Part shown: positions 41,440 to 52,488 of the stretch, in pieces
Layout of the letters: each line of letters begins with the position of its first letter
Numbering within the stretch: the first letter of the stretch is position 1
From: Hippopus hippopus
Taxonomy: Eukaryota > Mollusca > Bivalvia > Cardiida > Cardiidae
Direction: 5' to 3'
NCBI GenBank assembly: GCA_946811185.2
Contig: OX328098.1
Span: 41,603,650-41,667,649 of the forward strand
Length of the DNA: 64,000 bases
The notes under the pieces: generated by a model
What the model saw: the letters and a program-made list of their open reading frames with translations, nothing else
Told to the model about the DNA's origin: nothing
The model's database searches: none
Program-made: the position numbers and the translations under genes

Positions 41440-41781
41440 ACGATGTCTTCTTAAAGCCAGTAAAAACTTTATTCTATGTTTTAGAAGGTTAACCATCGAC
41501 CAAAACAAGGCTAGAAAAACAACCAATTTTGTTGAAATGATATCCCCAGCCGAAAAATTTACTTGACCGCGTAACTTAAAATCGCTCCCAGTCGGCCATT
41601 TTTCATTGAATAAAAAAAAAGGTAAAAAAGTGTATTGGCAGAATGGGTTATTGTACACATGTATAAAGTTTCACCAAATTCCGTAGAATGGTATTGGAGA
41701 TATTCTCCCGGATGGACACACGGACGGACACACGGACGGACAATGCAAAAACTATATCCCTCTGCCATAGGTGGGGGATAA
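41440..41781. repeat. Bivalve-type repeat with GGACGGAC tract
   Basis: Contains CATGTATAAAGTTTCACCAA, GGATGGACACACGGACGGAC and ends TCTGCCATAGGTGGGGGATA. Same style as families D and E, but I could not place its left end. Confidence 0.5.
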
Positions 41782-42126
41782 AAAAAGTAAGAAAATAATT
41801 TCCATATTTTGACTAGCCATCATAAGATCCCTAGTCCGTTGCCATCAAAATGACCCAGATCCAAATGTAAATAAAATAAGCCATAGTTGCCAACTACTAC
41901 TTAGAAATCTTAATTCAGTTAATATGACAGTGTTGACACGTACAATATCTCTACCACTCCAATCTGAACGATGTCTACTTACAAAGTCATAGACTGAACA
42001 AAATGTCATTGATTAGGTACAGGGTGTACCACAATATCTGACACTTCTTTTAATTGTGGTAACTTATTGACAAAGAGTGCCATTAGCACATGCAATATAG
42101 GAAACTAAAGCATATACAACAAGAGT

Positions 42127-42282
42127 GGCAAATTGTTGCAAGATACGCCCATCCCACCGCCAGTTGTCGAGGGGGGATAATAATCGTAAAGGGCAGGTAG
42201 AGGAAAATAGTAGTGCAGCAGAAATCATGTAAGTACTTGAAATAGGCATGAATGTCTCCTCTAATGTTAAGGAAACATACAT
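42127..42282. repeat. Family E unit, left part of an interrupted outer element
   Basis: 156 bp nearly identical to 43009-43164 (GGCAAATTGTTGCAAGATAC to GTTAAGGAAACATACAT). It continues, after the inserted inner element, at 44764 (AAAGTTTCAGGTCATTCC). Confidence 0.88.
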
Positions 42283-42283
42283 A

Positions 42284-44763
42284 CAAGAGGACCATGATGG
42301 TCCTATATCGCTCACCTGAGTACTAAGCAGTAAAGGTCTACAATGAAGAAAAATACCAAATATGGAGGTTCAAGGCCAAATGATAATGAAACAAATAATT
42401 TCGTTGAAATGATATCCCCCGCCAAAAAAGACCTTTTTTGATACAAACATATTAGAGGTATTGTGTGTTGCATGAACATGTGGCCTTTTTTGTTAATGGT
42501 CCATGATAAAATTACACATTATGCCCCCTTTTTCCATGGCACAGCATTTCATTAAATGAAAAATATATAAGAGGTCCATATGAGATCATACATTAATTCC
42601 CCTTTTACCATAACATGGCATTTCATTAAATGAAAACAAATGATGAAAATATACATCAAGCCCCCTTTTTCATGACACGTCATTATATATAAAAGAAAAT
42701 TGTATCAATGGACTGTCCTAAAGAAGATATGCATGAAGTTTCATAAATGTTCCTCAAGGACTTTAGAAGATATCTGTCCAGGTGGACGAATGGGCTAACT
42801 GTTATTGGTCCATAATGAAATTATACATTTAGCCCCCTTTTTTCATGACATGGCATTTCATGAAATAAGATCAAATAACTATTGTCTGTGGCTTACTAAA
42901 GATGAAGTTTAATTGCATTTTGTCTGGTAGTGAAAGAAATATTGGTCCATAATGAAAATATTTGTAAAGCCCCCTTTTTCCATGACATGACATTTAATGA
43001 ACAAAAGCGGCAAATTGTTGCAAGATACGCCCGTCCCACTGCCAGTTGTCGAGGGGGGATAATAATCGTAAAGGGCAGGTACAGGAAAATAGTAGTGCAG
43101 CACACATCATGTAAGTGATTGAAATAGGCATGAATGTCTCCTCTAATGTTAAGGAAACATGCATATAAAGTTTCAGGTCATTCCAACATGAAAAGACAAA
43201 GTTATATTGTAGAGAAGCATGAAAAGCTGTAAAAAAAAAAATAATGAATAGGGAATAATTCCAAAAGGGCATTAGGTAAGGTTACGACTCCAGTGCATTG
43301 CACTTTTCGTAACTACAACAAACATATTTACCAAGTCTCAAGTCAATTTGACTTGAGGTGACAAAGTTCCATTCCGGACAAGCAAGAAATACTGTAAAAA
43401 TGAAGATAAAAGTGGAATTACTCAAAATCCGTGCCAGGTAGAGTTATTGTTCTTGCACACTGTACTCCGTAATATTGCAACAAACATGCATACCAAGTTT
43501 TAAATCGTTCTGACTTGAGATGACAAAGTTATATTCCGGACAAGCACTAAATGCTGTAAAAATGACGATCAAAGGGAAATAATTCAAAGACAGCACGAGG
43601 TAGAGTTACAATTCTTGCGCACTGCACTTCCAAATATTGCAATAAATAAGCATACCATATTTCAAATCATTCCTACTTAAGATGACAAAGTTATGCTCCG
43701 GACAAGCAAAAAATGCTATAAATATGAAGATCTTGGGGGAATAATTCAAAATTCGTGCTAGGAAGAATTATGGTTCTTTTCAATAATCATGCATACCAAA
43801 TTTGAAGATGTTCAGACTAAAAATGACAAAGTTGTATTCCGGACAAGCAGAAAATGCTGTAAAAATGACGATCAAAGGGAAATAACTCAAAGACAGCAAA
43901 AGTTAGAGTTATGGTTCTTTCGCAATGCACTCTGTATTATTGCAACAAACACAAATGCCAAGTTTCAAATCAATTGGATTGGAGATGACAAAGTTATGCT
44001 CCGGACAAAGAACTATTCTAAAGAACTTTCTAATTCAAGGGCAAATAACTCCAGTCATTCTGGTCTGATTAGATCCATAATCGAACTCATCTCAGATCTT
44101 ATGGTCATAAGTATTTTGACCAAGTTTGATTCTGATTGGTTAAAAATTGTAGATGCTAGAGTGTAAACAAAGTCAAATATAGCAATTTTTCTAATTCAAG
44201 GGCAAATAACTCCAGTTGTTCAGGTCCGATTACACCCATAATAGAACTCATCCGAGATCTTAGGGTCATATATATTTTGACCAAGTTTGGTAATGATTGG
44301 TTGATATTTGTAGATGCTAGATTGTAAACAAAGTCAAATATAGCAATTTTTCTAATTCAAGGGCAAATAACTCCAGTTGCTCTGGTCCGATTAGACTCAT
44401 AATCAAACTCATCCGAGATCTTATGGTCATATATATTTTGACCAAGTTTGGTGCTGACTGGTTGATATTTGTAGATGCTAGAGTGTAAACAAAGTCAAAT
44501 ATAGCAATTTTTCTAATTCAAGGGCAAAGAACTCCAGTTGTTCTGGTCCGATTAGACCCATAATCGAACTCATCCGAGATCTTATGGTCATATATATTTT
44601 GACCAAGTTTGGTGCTGATTGGTTAAAAATTGTAGATGCTAGAGTGTAAACAAAAAAATGTGAACGGACGGACGACGGACGGATGACCAACAGACGGACA
44701 GACGACGGACGGTGAGTGATCACAATAGCTCATCCTGAGCACTTCGTGCTTAGGTGAGCTGAT
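42284..44763. mobile_element. Family E element inserted in a family E paralogue
   Basis: Starts CAAGAGGACCATGATGGTCC then GCTCACCTGAGTAC; ends CACTTCGTGCTTAGGTGAGC. It contains its own copy (43009-44015) of the sequence it interrupts, the four-copy 161-bp array, and a GGACGGACGACGGACGGATG tract near the end. No long ORF. Confidence 0.8.
44031..44655. repeat. Tandem array, 161-bp unit, four copies
   Basis: The word TAATTCAAGGGCAAATAACT (or AAGA in the fourth) starts units at 44031, 44192, 44353 and 44514. Neighbouring units are highly similar (CCGAGATCTTATGGTCATAT), so the array arose recently or is homogenised. Confidence 0.95.
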
Positions 44764-45705
44764 TAAAGTTTCAGGTCATTCCAACATGAAAATACCAAGT
44801 TATATTGTAGAGAAGCATGAAAAGCTGTAAAAAGAAAATAATGAATAGGGAATAATTCCAATAGGGCATTAGGCAAAGTTACGGCTCCAGTGCATTGCAA
44901 TTTTCGTAACAGCAACAAACATGTTTACCAAGTCTCAAGTCATTTTGACTTGAGGTGACAAAGTTCCCTTCCGGACAAGCAAGAAATACTGTAAAAATGA
45001 AGATCAAAGTGGAATTACTCAAAATCCGCGCTAGGTAGAGTTTTTGTTCTGGCGCACTGTACTCCGTAATATTGCAACAAACATGCATAACAAGTTTGAA
45101 GTCTTTCTGACTTGAGATGACAAAGTTATATTCCTGACAACCACTAAATGCTGTAAAAATGACTATCAAAGGGAAATAACTCAAAGACAGTACGAGGTAG
45201 AGTTACAATTCTTGTGCACTGCATTTCCAAATATTGCAACAAATAAGCATACCATATTTCAAGTCATTCCTACTTAAGATGACAAAGTTATGCTCTGGAC
45301 AAGCAAGAAATGCTATAAAAATGAAGATCAATGGGGGAATAACTCAAAATTCGTGCTAGGAAGAGTTATCATTCTTGTGCACTTCACCCAGTAATTTTTC
45401 AACAATCATGCATACCAAATTTGAAGATGTTCAGACTAGAGATGACAAAGTTATATTCCGGACAAGCAGAAAATGCTGTAAAAATGATGATCAAAGGGAA
45501 ATAACTCAAAGACAGCACGAGGTAGAGTTATGGTTCTTTCGCACTGCACTCCGTATTATTGCAACAAACACAAATGCCAAGTTTCAAGTCAATCGGACTG
45601 GAGATGACAAAGTTATGCTCTGGACAAAGAACTGGACGCCGCCCGCCCACCCGTACGTCATTGGTGATCCCATAATACGTCCCATCTTTGACGGGCGTAT
45701 AATAA
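44764..45705. repeat. Right part of the interrupted outer family E element
   Basis: Continues the unit broken at 42283 and stays parallel with 43157-44015 over about 860 bases (ATTCCGGACAAGCA words about every 160 bases). It ends in TTTGACGGGCGTATAATAAA. Confidence 0.85.
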
Positions 45706-46565
45706 AGATTTAAATAATGTGGATAAATACTCTATAAAAATCCAGTGTTCATACATCTGCATGACGTCAGAAATTATAGTATGGTTTCTAGGTGACATCC
45801 ATTCATTGAGATTGATATGTTCAAGCGTTCTGAAGTTTCCGATCACAGATTTACATGTGTGTGCTGAAATTCATCTCGTTTCTCATTGATTGGCACTTTT
45901 CAGCTTTTCAGTGTCTGAAGATTACATGTTGCACAAGATGTTTGCTTGTATTTGAATTAAGTCAGTGACCTATGCAAGTCAGGCTCATCTTTATTATTCC
46001 AAAGCAGCCTTTTTCATCCTTTTTTTTTTTCACAGGTGTTGTGGTTCTCCTTAAAGTACAAGTTTGTCCAACTTTCAAGAAAGTGAAAAAGCATGGAAAG
46101 TTCATCTGAATGTGAACTCTAGAAAGTATTGAAACATCAAATCATCAAATTGATAATTATGTTCTTTATTTGCCTATTTCAATTAAAATCAATAAACTGA
46201 TTTTTTTCATGCTGAAAAACTGGAAAAGTAAATGGCTATGAGCAGTGGGTAATGTTGTCTGACTGAACTGGATCAGACTTGATAACCGGATCGGATCCGG
46301 CTGAACCAGATTCAACTTTAAAACTGAACTGGACTGGACTGAACCAGATCATAAGCATATTGGACCATTTTTTCTTATCTTGTAAGGACAAACCAAGTTT
46401 TATCTTTACCAAAGCCACTCATTCCACCTACCTTGTCTGTCAGAACTTTCAATACTTTGATTTCCATTAAGACCTGAAAGTCTTCTGCAATTAAATGATT
46501 GACTCATGGCATTGTGGGTAGTATCAAGGGAATCAGACAAGTGGCACAATAATATCAGGGGATAT
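45706..46565. other. Non-coding, nothing recognised
   Basis: Between 46260 and 46350 there are overlapping imperfect repeats of GAACTGGA and CCGGATC. No splice-flanked coding sequence was seen. Confidence 0.4.
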
Positions 46566-46793
46566 AACCCTTTATCAAACAACCCAATGTTTTAACGACT
46601 CTGAGGAAGGTGGCTTTTGAAAACTTTGTGGGAAAAAGAGAAAAAATGCTGTTTATCAGCATTTTCTCTACTTTCTACAAAGTTTTCTACTCTTTTCGAA
46701 GAAAATATCATAATTCGAGCATTATTTAATTATTTGTCTGCAAGTGATTTCAATTTGGATGACATGAAAGCTATGTTGTCTGGTAAAGAGTTA
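46566..46793 (-). mobile_element. Family A MITE
   Basis: TATAACCCTTTATCAAACAA at the left and TCTGGTAAAGAGTTA at the right, with centre AATGCTGTTTATCAGCATTT. Confidence 0.88.
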
Positions 46794-46922
46794 CCAGGAG
46801 TGTTAGGAATAATCACAGACAGATAACAGGCCACATTCCTCATTAACTGTTCTGGGTTACAATTATTTTCTTATTTTATTGTTGCACACCCAAATCTGAT
46901 GGTTCTGTTCTGATAAGCACAC

Positions 46923-47145
46923 CCTTTACTCTTACCAAACAAAGAAATTTTCGATGAGTCTAAATCCAAAGCATTTGTTTGCAGAAAAGTTAGCTGTGGC
47001 TCACATTGTGGAATATGCATTTGAAAGGATAGAAAACATTCTGGTTAAAGGTAAAAATGCAGCATTTTCTCCTTTTCCCAAATTGTTTTCAAAAGCCTTC
47101 TTCCTCAAGGTTTTTAAAACTCAGCAGTGTTTTGTGAGGGGTTAA
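46923..47145 (+). mobile_element. Family A MITE, palindrome shortened
   Basis: CTTTACTCTTACCAAACAAA at the left and TTTTGTGAGGGGTTAA at the right. The left arm ends AAAGGTAAAAATGCAGCATT, so the GGTTACC centre is missing. Confidence 0.8.
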
Positions 47146-47371
47146 TCTAACTTTATTAACACATTAGCTTCTACTGTTGATCTATTGCTTGCTTCACAGC
47201 AGGAAGCTGTTTTACAAATATTTTTGACACAGGGAAATATTGTACCAACTATATGTGTGGCAATCTTGAAAATAAAACAAAAATTAATGATTTTATGTAT
47301 CAATCAGGAGAGAGAAAGAGCGATAGAGAGGGGGGAGGGGAGAAAAAAGGACAGCTACAGAGAGAATAAAA

Positions 47372-47421
<50 letters not shown>

Positions 47422-47790
47422 GGTGGATGGGGGAGAATGTGAAGATGTTCAAGGAAAGTCTAATTTCTTAGACATTTATCATAAAATCTTTACGGCGAAA
47501 AAAATAGATTTTGACCCAAGGAGTTTTTATGCGGGAGAAAGTTGATATTTTGCTAGGAAAATTCAAATTTGAAAGACTGTTTTCTGAAAGTTTGGGAGAA
47601 AACAAAATACTGCACAACTAATTTGCCTTTACTGGGATTCAAACCTACAACCCTCAAAGCAATGACTCAGCAACTCTACCTCCTGGGTTTTCAGCTACTT
47701 TGTTACATATTCAGGCCAAATCAATTTTGAAATGACAATACACTGTGTACTTCAGATGATTTTCTGAACTGAAAAAGTCCAATTCATGAA
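47146..47790. other. Non-coding with a GA microsatellite and a SINE head
   Basis: (GA)n at 47374-47418. A tRNA-like head on the minus strand lies at about 47638-47690 (B box GGTTTGAATCCCAGTAAAG). An open + strand stretch at 47212-47285 follows an acceptor-like TTGCTTCACAG but has no convincing donor. Confidence 0.5.
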
Positions 47791-48019
47791 TTAACTCTTT
47801 CCTACACGACAACATCTAAGACTTGACCAAATTAAAAGGACTTGCAGATGATAATTAAAATGTGGCTAAAATAATGGAACTAGTCTTTGATAGGGTAGAA
47901 AACATTCTGGGAAAACTAGAAAATGCTGGTTACCAGCTTTTCCTCCTTTTCCCCTATTGTTTTCAAAAGGCTTCTTTGTCAGGGTTGCTAAAACTCAAGA
48001 TTGTGTGGTAAAGGATTAA
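47791..48019 (+). mobile_element. Family A MITE, complete
   Basis: TTAACTCTTTCCTACACGAC to GTGTGGTAAAGGATTAA. The right arm has GCTTTTCCTCCTTTTCCCC instead of GCATTTTCTCC. Confidence 0.92.
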
Positions 48020-48427
48020 GCCCCTAAGGGTTAAAGAACAAATACCAAAAACTAGGTAATTCTGTTTGTTTTCACTTGTAATTCTATCTATACAATGTAT
48101 TTTCTTATCAAAGCCATCTTTGCCCACAAATGAAAATCACAAGACTTTGTTAAGATTTTCTAGAAAATTTATGAAAGGAAACCTGATTGTACGACACTTC
48201 AACTCTTTTAGCCTGGCATTCAGGCCCTGCATTTGAGTCATTCTCATAAACAAGGTACACAACTATAGTAAATTCACAGAAATATGAGTTGTTACTTGCC
48301 CTTCATCTGAAATACAGCGTTAAATCAGACATTCAGAACATTGAGAACACAGAGTATTTGTTTTGCAGTTTTACTTGATGATTTTGTTTTAATGAATATG
48401 TTCTATTTAACGGACTGATACCAGTCT
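48020..48427. other. Non-coding, nothing recognised
   Basis: AT-rich. A short open minus-strand stretch near 48170-48280 has no good splice borders. Confidence 0.4.
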
Positions 48428-48652
48428 ACAACTCTTTATCAAATTACAATATCTTGGACTAGACCAAATTGAAAGCATTTGCAGACAACTAATTAATTAT
48501 GGCTCAAATGATTTCTGTCTTTGATAGAGCTGAAAACCTTTTGGCAAAGCAGAAAATGCTGTTTATCAGCATTTTGTCCTGTTCCAACAATATTTTCAAA
48601 GTCCTTATTTTTCAGGGTTGCTAAAACTCAGGATTGTTTAGTTAAGAGTTAA
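48428..48652 (+). mobile_element. Family A MITE, first of a three-copy array
   Basis: TACAACTCTTTATCAAATTA at the left and TTTAGTTAAGAGTTAA at the right. The final TTAA opens the next copy. Confidence 0.87.
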
Positions 48653-48877
48653 CTCTTTACCAAACAATCCCTGGTTTTCACATCTCTGTGAAAGAAGCCT
48701 TTTGAAAACACTGTGGGAAAAGGAGAAAATGCTGGTAACCAGCATTTTCTCCTTTTCCCACAATGTTTTCTACCCTTCCCAAAACAAATTTCAATTTTTG
48801 AGTAACTTTAATATTGTCATCTGCTAATGCTTTCAATTTAGAACAGTCTAAAATTTTGTCATCTGGTAACGAGTTAA
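48649..48877 (-). mobile_element. Family A MITE, second of array
   Basis: TTAACTCTTTACCAAACAAT to ATCTGGTAACGAGTTAA. The palindrome is intact except CACTGTGGG versus CCCACAATG. Confidence 0.95.
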
Positions 48878-49094
48878 CTCTTTACGAAAGATAACATTTT
48901 AGACTGGTGTGGATTGAAAACATTAATTTTGCAGACGATAAATCAACATTTCTCAAGTTGTGATATTTGTGTATAAAAGGACAAAAAAGGAGAAAATGCT
49001 GGCTACCACAGTTTTCTCCTTTTTCCAAATTGTTTTCAAAAGCCTGTTTTCCGTCTGAGTATTTGAAAGTCCGGACTGTTAAGTAAAGAGTTAA
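48874..49094 (+). mobile_element. Family A MITE, third of array
   Basis: TTAACTCTTTACGAAAGATA to GTTAAGTAAAGAGTTAA. The palindrome is worn (AATGCTGGCTACCACAGTTT). Confidence 0.88.
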
Positions 49095-49146
49095 TTTATA
49101 GATCAGAGACAAAAGTCAGGGTGGGTATGATATGCATCAGAAATAC

Positions 49147-49570
49147 TTAACTCTTTACCACACGATCACAAGTTTTAACGAACCCGACAGAAGAAGCTGG
49201 TAACCAGCATTTTCTCCTTTTCCCAAAATGTTTTCTTCCCTTTTAAATATAATTATCAACGTATGATCCACATTTAACAGTTTCCCACACAACCAATTTT
49301 TTACCATTTCCAAATCGAAAGCATCATCCTGCAGACGACAAATTTGAAAGTGGTACGGATGAACTTAATTGTTTTCACAGGTTTGAAAACATCGTGGGAC
49401 ATGGAGAAAAATGCTGGATACCGGCATTCTCTCCTTTTTCCACTATATTTTAAAAAAGCTTCATCTCAGAGTCGTGAATACACAGATTTGTTTGATATAG
49501 GGTTAATCTGTTCTCTGTAAAAGCTCTGTATTTGGACGAGTCCGAAATATTGTCCTTTGTAAAGAGTTAA
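49147..49570 (-). mobile_element. Family A MITE hosting another family A MITE
   Basis: Host parts 49147-49277 (TTAACTCTTTACCACACGAT to GATCCACATTTAA, with the left palindrome arm deleted) and 49503-49570 (TTAATCTGTTCTCTGTAAAA to CTTTGTAAAGAGTTAA). The break is at the same body TTAA as in 29550-30006. Confidence 0.93.
49274..49506 (+). mobile_element. Family A MITE nested in a family A MITE
   Basis: TTAACAGTTTCCCACACAAC to TTTGATATAGGGTTAA, with a TTAA on each side. The centre is AATGCTGGATACCGGCATTC. Confidence 0.9.
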
Positions 49571-49756
49571 CTCTTTACCAAACAACAAATTTCAAGACCT
49601 GTCCAAGCTCAAAGCATTTGCAGATGACAAAATAAATTTGACTCAAAAATTGAAATTTGTTTTGAGAACAGCTTAAAATGCTGGTTCCCAAAATATTTTT
49701 CAAAAGCCTCTTTGCTCAGGGTCATTAAAACTCGGTATTGTGTAGTAAAGGGTTAA
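49567..49756 (+). mobile_element. Family A MITE, palindrome mostly deleted
   Basis: TTAACTCTTTACCAAACAAC to TGTAGTAAAGGGTTAA. The long flank is intact, then AATGCTGGTTCCCAAAATAT replaces the 65-base palindrome. Confidence 0.88.
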
Positions 49757-49994
49757 GTACTTAGCAGACAAATGGAAATAATAATTTTCTGATTATCTGT
49801 CATGCACACATGGAAATTTTCAAAACATATTTATATCTACTTTTCACCTTCAATTATTAAGTATTTACAGATTCTATGTGATAATCCCTTCAACTTCTGT
49901 TGTATAATAATATTTCCCAGGTTGCTTGCCAGTGATAAATGGAGCCTTGCTGGCTGGGATACAGTGATGTGCCTGTGGTGCTGTCTTACTGTCA

Positions 49995-50189
49995 TTACTC
50001 TTTACCAAATGACAAACTTGGAGACAATCATTTAGATGTGACTAAAATTATGCTTATGGCTGTGAAAGGCTAGAACAGATGGTAGGAAAAGGATGCTGCT
50101 TACCATCATTTTCTCCTTTTTCCACAATGTTTTCAAAGGTTTTCTTGATCAGGGTTGTTAAAACTTGGGATTATGTGGTACAGGGTAAG
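49995..50189 (+). mobile_element. Family A MITE, shortened
   Basis: TTACTCTTTACCAAATGACA to TGTGGTACAGGGTAA. Part of the long flank and the left arm are lost (AGGATGCTGCTTACCATCAT). Confidence 0.8.
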
Positions 50190-50215
50190 CTCTTTACCAA
50201 AGAATACATCATAGG

Positions 50216-50446
50216 TTATAACCCATTACCACACGTCAAAATTTAAGACCTATCCAAACTGAAAGCATTTGCAGACGACAATTTCATAGTGGCTCAAATG
50301 ACCCAACTTTTCTTTGATAGGATAGAAAACTTTGTGGGAAAAGGAGAAAATGCTGGTTACCAGCATTTTCTCCTTTTCCCACAATGTTTTCAAAAGGCCT
50401 CTTCTTCAGGGGTGTTAAAAGGCGTCATTGTGTGGTAAAGGGTTAG
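50216..50446 (+). mobile_element. Family A MITE, complete
   Basis: TTATAACCCATTACCACACG to GTGTGGTAAAGGGTTA. The palindrome is perfect except CTTTGTGGG versus CCCACAATG. Confidence 0.93.
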
Positions 50447-50575
50447 TTACTCTTAGAATGTAGTCTTTTGAAAACATTTTGGGTAAAGGAGAAATGCTGG
50501 TAATAAGCATTTTCTTTCTTTCCCACAAATTTTTACTTCTTTTTCAAGCTAAACTGCATTATCCACTTTGAATGA
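50447..50575 (-). mobile_element. Family A fragment
   Basis: Palindrome with AAATGCTGGTAATAAGCATT and the beginning of the body. The right part is missing. Confidence 0.65.
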
Positions 50576-50728
50576 ATTTGCAAATCACAATAGTGGCTCA
50601 AAAGTTGGGATATCTGTTTTGGAAGGTTAGAAAACATTGTGGTAAAAGAAAATGCAGGCACCCAGCATTTTTCCTTTTGTCATCTATGCTTTCTAAAACA
50701 AATTCTGTCATTTGAGCCACATCTAATT

Positions 50729-51446
50729 CAGGGTTTTCCCTCAGCTATAAAAATTGGGGGTCACTGTGACCCCTTGCCTCATTAGTTGAGGGTCATTTCT
50801 AAAATTTAGGGGGTCAAAATAAATGGGTCCCTTTGTCATCAAGCACGGATTACTATGAATTTCACCTTTAAACTCCAAGACAGTAAAAGTCTGTAAGTCA
50901 TTTCTGATGGAATGCTTGATTTCAATATTTGACAGACGAAAAATCTTGTCTGAATCGCTACTTGACGTGGCTTGATCGGCAGCTGCAGGAAGCAGACGAT
51001 AAAAAAGAATGCTACAGTTTACTTCGTTGTCTCATTATTTTCTGCAAACAGAACAGACTGGTAATGTGTTCTTATATCTACTGGAAGTCACGTGAAATAT
51101 GCTTTGAAATACAAACAACCAAACCAAAACTTTGACTGGGCCCGTATTTATGGCACATGTCCGATGTACTTTACGGCAATAATGCGTAGACTAGTCTTGT
51201 TCTATAAATAAATTACCGGAAAACCACTTTTATCTAAAATAAACCCTGTAGTTAAAAAAAAAATTGTGTTCATCTGATACTGAAGCAAGAACAGACTTGG
51301 ATTTATGACACTATATTCAATTTCCTAGATGTTCTAGATTTTGGAAAGTTGCGTCACTGATGACGCACTGTTATTTATTTTGAGGGTCATTTGGGTTAAT
51401 TTTAAAACTGTGTCAATGACGCAGGATGACGTCATGGAAAACCCTG
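50729..51446. mobile_element. 718-bp DNA transposon, TIR CAGGGTTTTCC, 6-bp TSD
   Basis: The terminal inverted repeats CAGGGTTTTCC/GGAAAACCCTG are perfect over 11 bases. A 6-bp duplication CTAATT flanks it inside a family A copy, and the repaired target matches the family A body. Near the right end are GACGTCAT and TGACGCA words. I could not assign a superfamily. It contains the coding-like stretch described separately. Confidence 0.85.
50936..51060 (+). CDS. Coding-like exon inside the 718-bp transposon, unknown product
   Basis: A 125-nt open stretch lies between an acceptor-like ATATTTGACAG and a donor CTG|GTAATG. Opening in phase 1 it encodes EKSCLNRYLTWLDRQLQEAD, then residues giving DKKECYSLLRC and FCKQNRL. 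The composition is helical and amphipathic with six charged residues in ten at the middle, and it is less AT-rich than the surroundings. I do not recognise the family. It may be a captured host exon, a remnant of the transposase gene or chance. No partner exon was found. Confidence 0.35.
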
Positions 51447-51510
51447 CTAATTTGTACTTTACAACTGCTTTCAGTTTGGACAAGTCAAAAATTTGGTTGT
51501 TTGGTAAAGG

Positions 51511-51727
51511 GTTAAACCTTTCCAAATGTCAAATTTTGGACTGGTTTCTATTTCAAATCATCTGCAGACAACTGATTCAAAATTGTGCAAAATGAACTTG
51601 AGCTCTCTGACAGGGTAGAAAACATTGTGGGAAAAGGAGAAAATGCTGGTTACCAGCATTTTCTCCTTTTCCCACAATATTTTCAAAAGCCGTCTTTCCA
51701 GGGTCATGAAAACAAGGGAAAGGTTAA
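51511..51727 (+). mobile_element. Family A MITE
   Basis: TTAAACCTTTCCAAATGTCA at the left, sharing the TTAA of the preceding copy. The palindrome (51615-51681) is perfect except the last CAATATT. The right end is worn, AGGGAAAGGTTAA. Confidence 0.9.
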
Positions 51728-51904
51728 TACAAACAAGCATGAAAATTCAAATCTATGGAATTACAAACATCTGGAACATAATCATTGTAGAGCTAATTTA
51801 CTCTTTCACTACTAAATAAACAAGCTTCACTTTTTCCAAAGCCCCCTTATATGCTTCCATGGCAAGATGAAGAACCACTTTCGTCATGACCTAGAATAAA
51901 GTAG

Positions 51905-51970
51905 TGGACATTGTAGATCAGAGATCAGATTGCACGTTCTGCACAGTCTGATCTTGATCTACAATGTCCA
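51905..51970. repeat. Family B foldback element
   Basis: TGGACATTGTAGATCAGAGA faces TCTTGATCTACAATGTCCA. The T in CATTGTAG is paired with A in CTACAATG, so the change is present on both arms. Confidence 0.9.
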
Positions 51971-52280
51971 TAAAAGCTGTATGTGTCGTCTTCAGTAAGG
52001 AGAGAGTTAACTGATGACAAATGTTTATAATTTCTCCTACAAAAGAATGATCCAAATCTTTTGAGTATGTTTTATGAATTTGTGTTTATCACTGATTCAC
52101 AATCCATCTTCAAATTGCAGTCTGCTATTGATATTCCTATCAACAACAGGTCACACCCAATGCTACAAGGGTGCCCAATTCTACAAGGCTGCCTGAATTA
52201 AGACTTCAGGAGATAACATGAACGTGGAAATTTCAAATGGGACATCATATTATGCATATATAGAGTAATAAAAGAAGTTA
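51971..52280. other. Non-coding, nothing recognised
   Basis: Downstream of the OTU gene in its reading direction, beyond the two MITEs. No continuation of the OTU protein was seen in any minus-strand frame. Confidence 0.45.
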
Positions 52281-52488
52281 ATCTAACGTGTAATGTATCA
52301 GTATTTTCTACTTTTCCCACATTGTTTTCCACCTTTCATAAGACAATAACCATCATTTCAATTAAAATTAATTTGCTGTCTGTAAATGACAATAACCATC
52401 ATTTCAATTAAAATTAATTTGCTGTCTGTAAATGCTTTCAATTGTCAATTTGAAAAGTCTAAAAAATTTTCATTTGGTACAGAGTTAA
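52281..52488 (-). mobile_element. Family A MITE, left part missing, internal 46-bp duplication
   Basis: The right palindrome arm and body are present. The body segment starting GACAATAACCATCATTTCAA occurs twice in a row (52342 and 52388). It ends TTTGGTACAGAGTTAA. Confidence 0.82.

Larger units (their letters stand above)
50576..51514. mobile_element. Symmetric family A variant, split by a 718-bp transposon
   Basis: Unusually, both sides of the palindrome carry the long flank: the left has AATTTGCAAATCACAATAGT, the right GAGCCACAT then ACTGCTTTCAGTTTGGACAA and GTTTGGTAAAGGGTTAA. The copy is interrupted at CTAATT (50723-50728), which is repeated at 51447-51452. Confidence 0.75.

Noticed and set aside
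44478..44723. Minus-strand open frame with a PSSVR repeat
   Set aside because: It translates the GGACGGAC simple-repeat tract at the end of a family E element.
47212..47285. Plus-strand exon candidate after TTGCTTCACAG (QEAVLQIFLTQGN)
   Set aside because: No donor and no recognisable domain; runs into a GA-rich low-complexity tract.
49921..49990. Plus-strand exon candidate after TATTTCCCAG (LLASDKWSLAGWDTV)
   Set aside because: A good acceptor, but no acceptable donor before the frame runs into a family A MITE; too short to support without transcript data.
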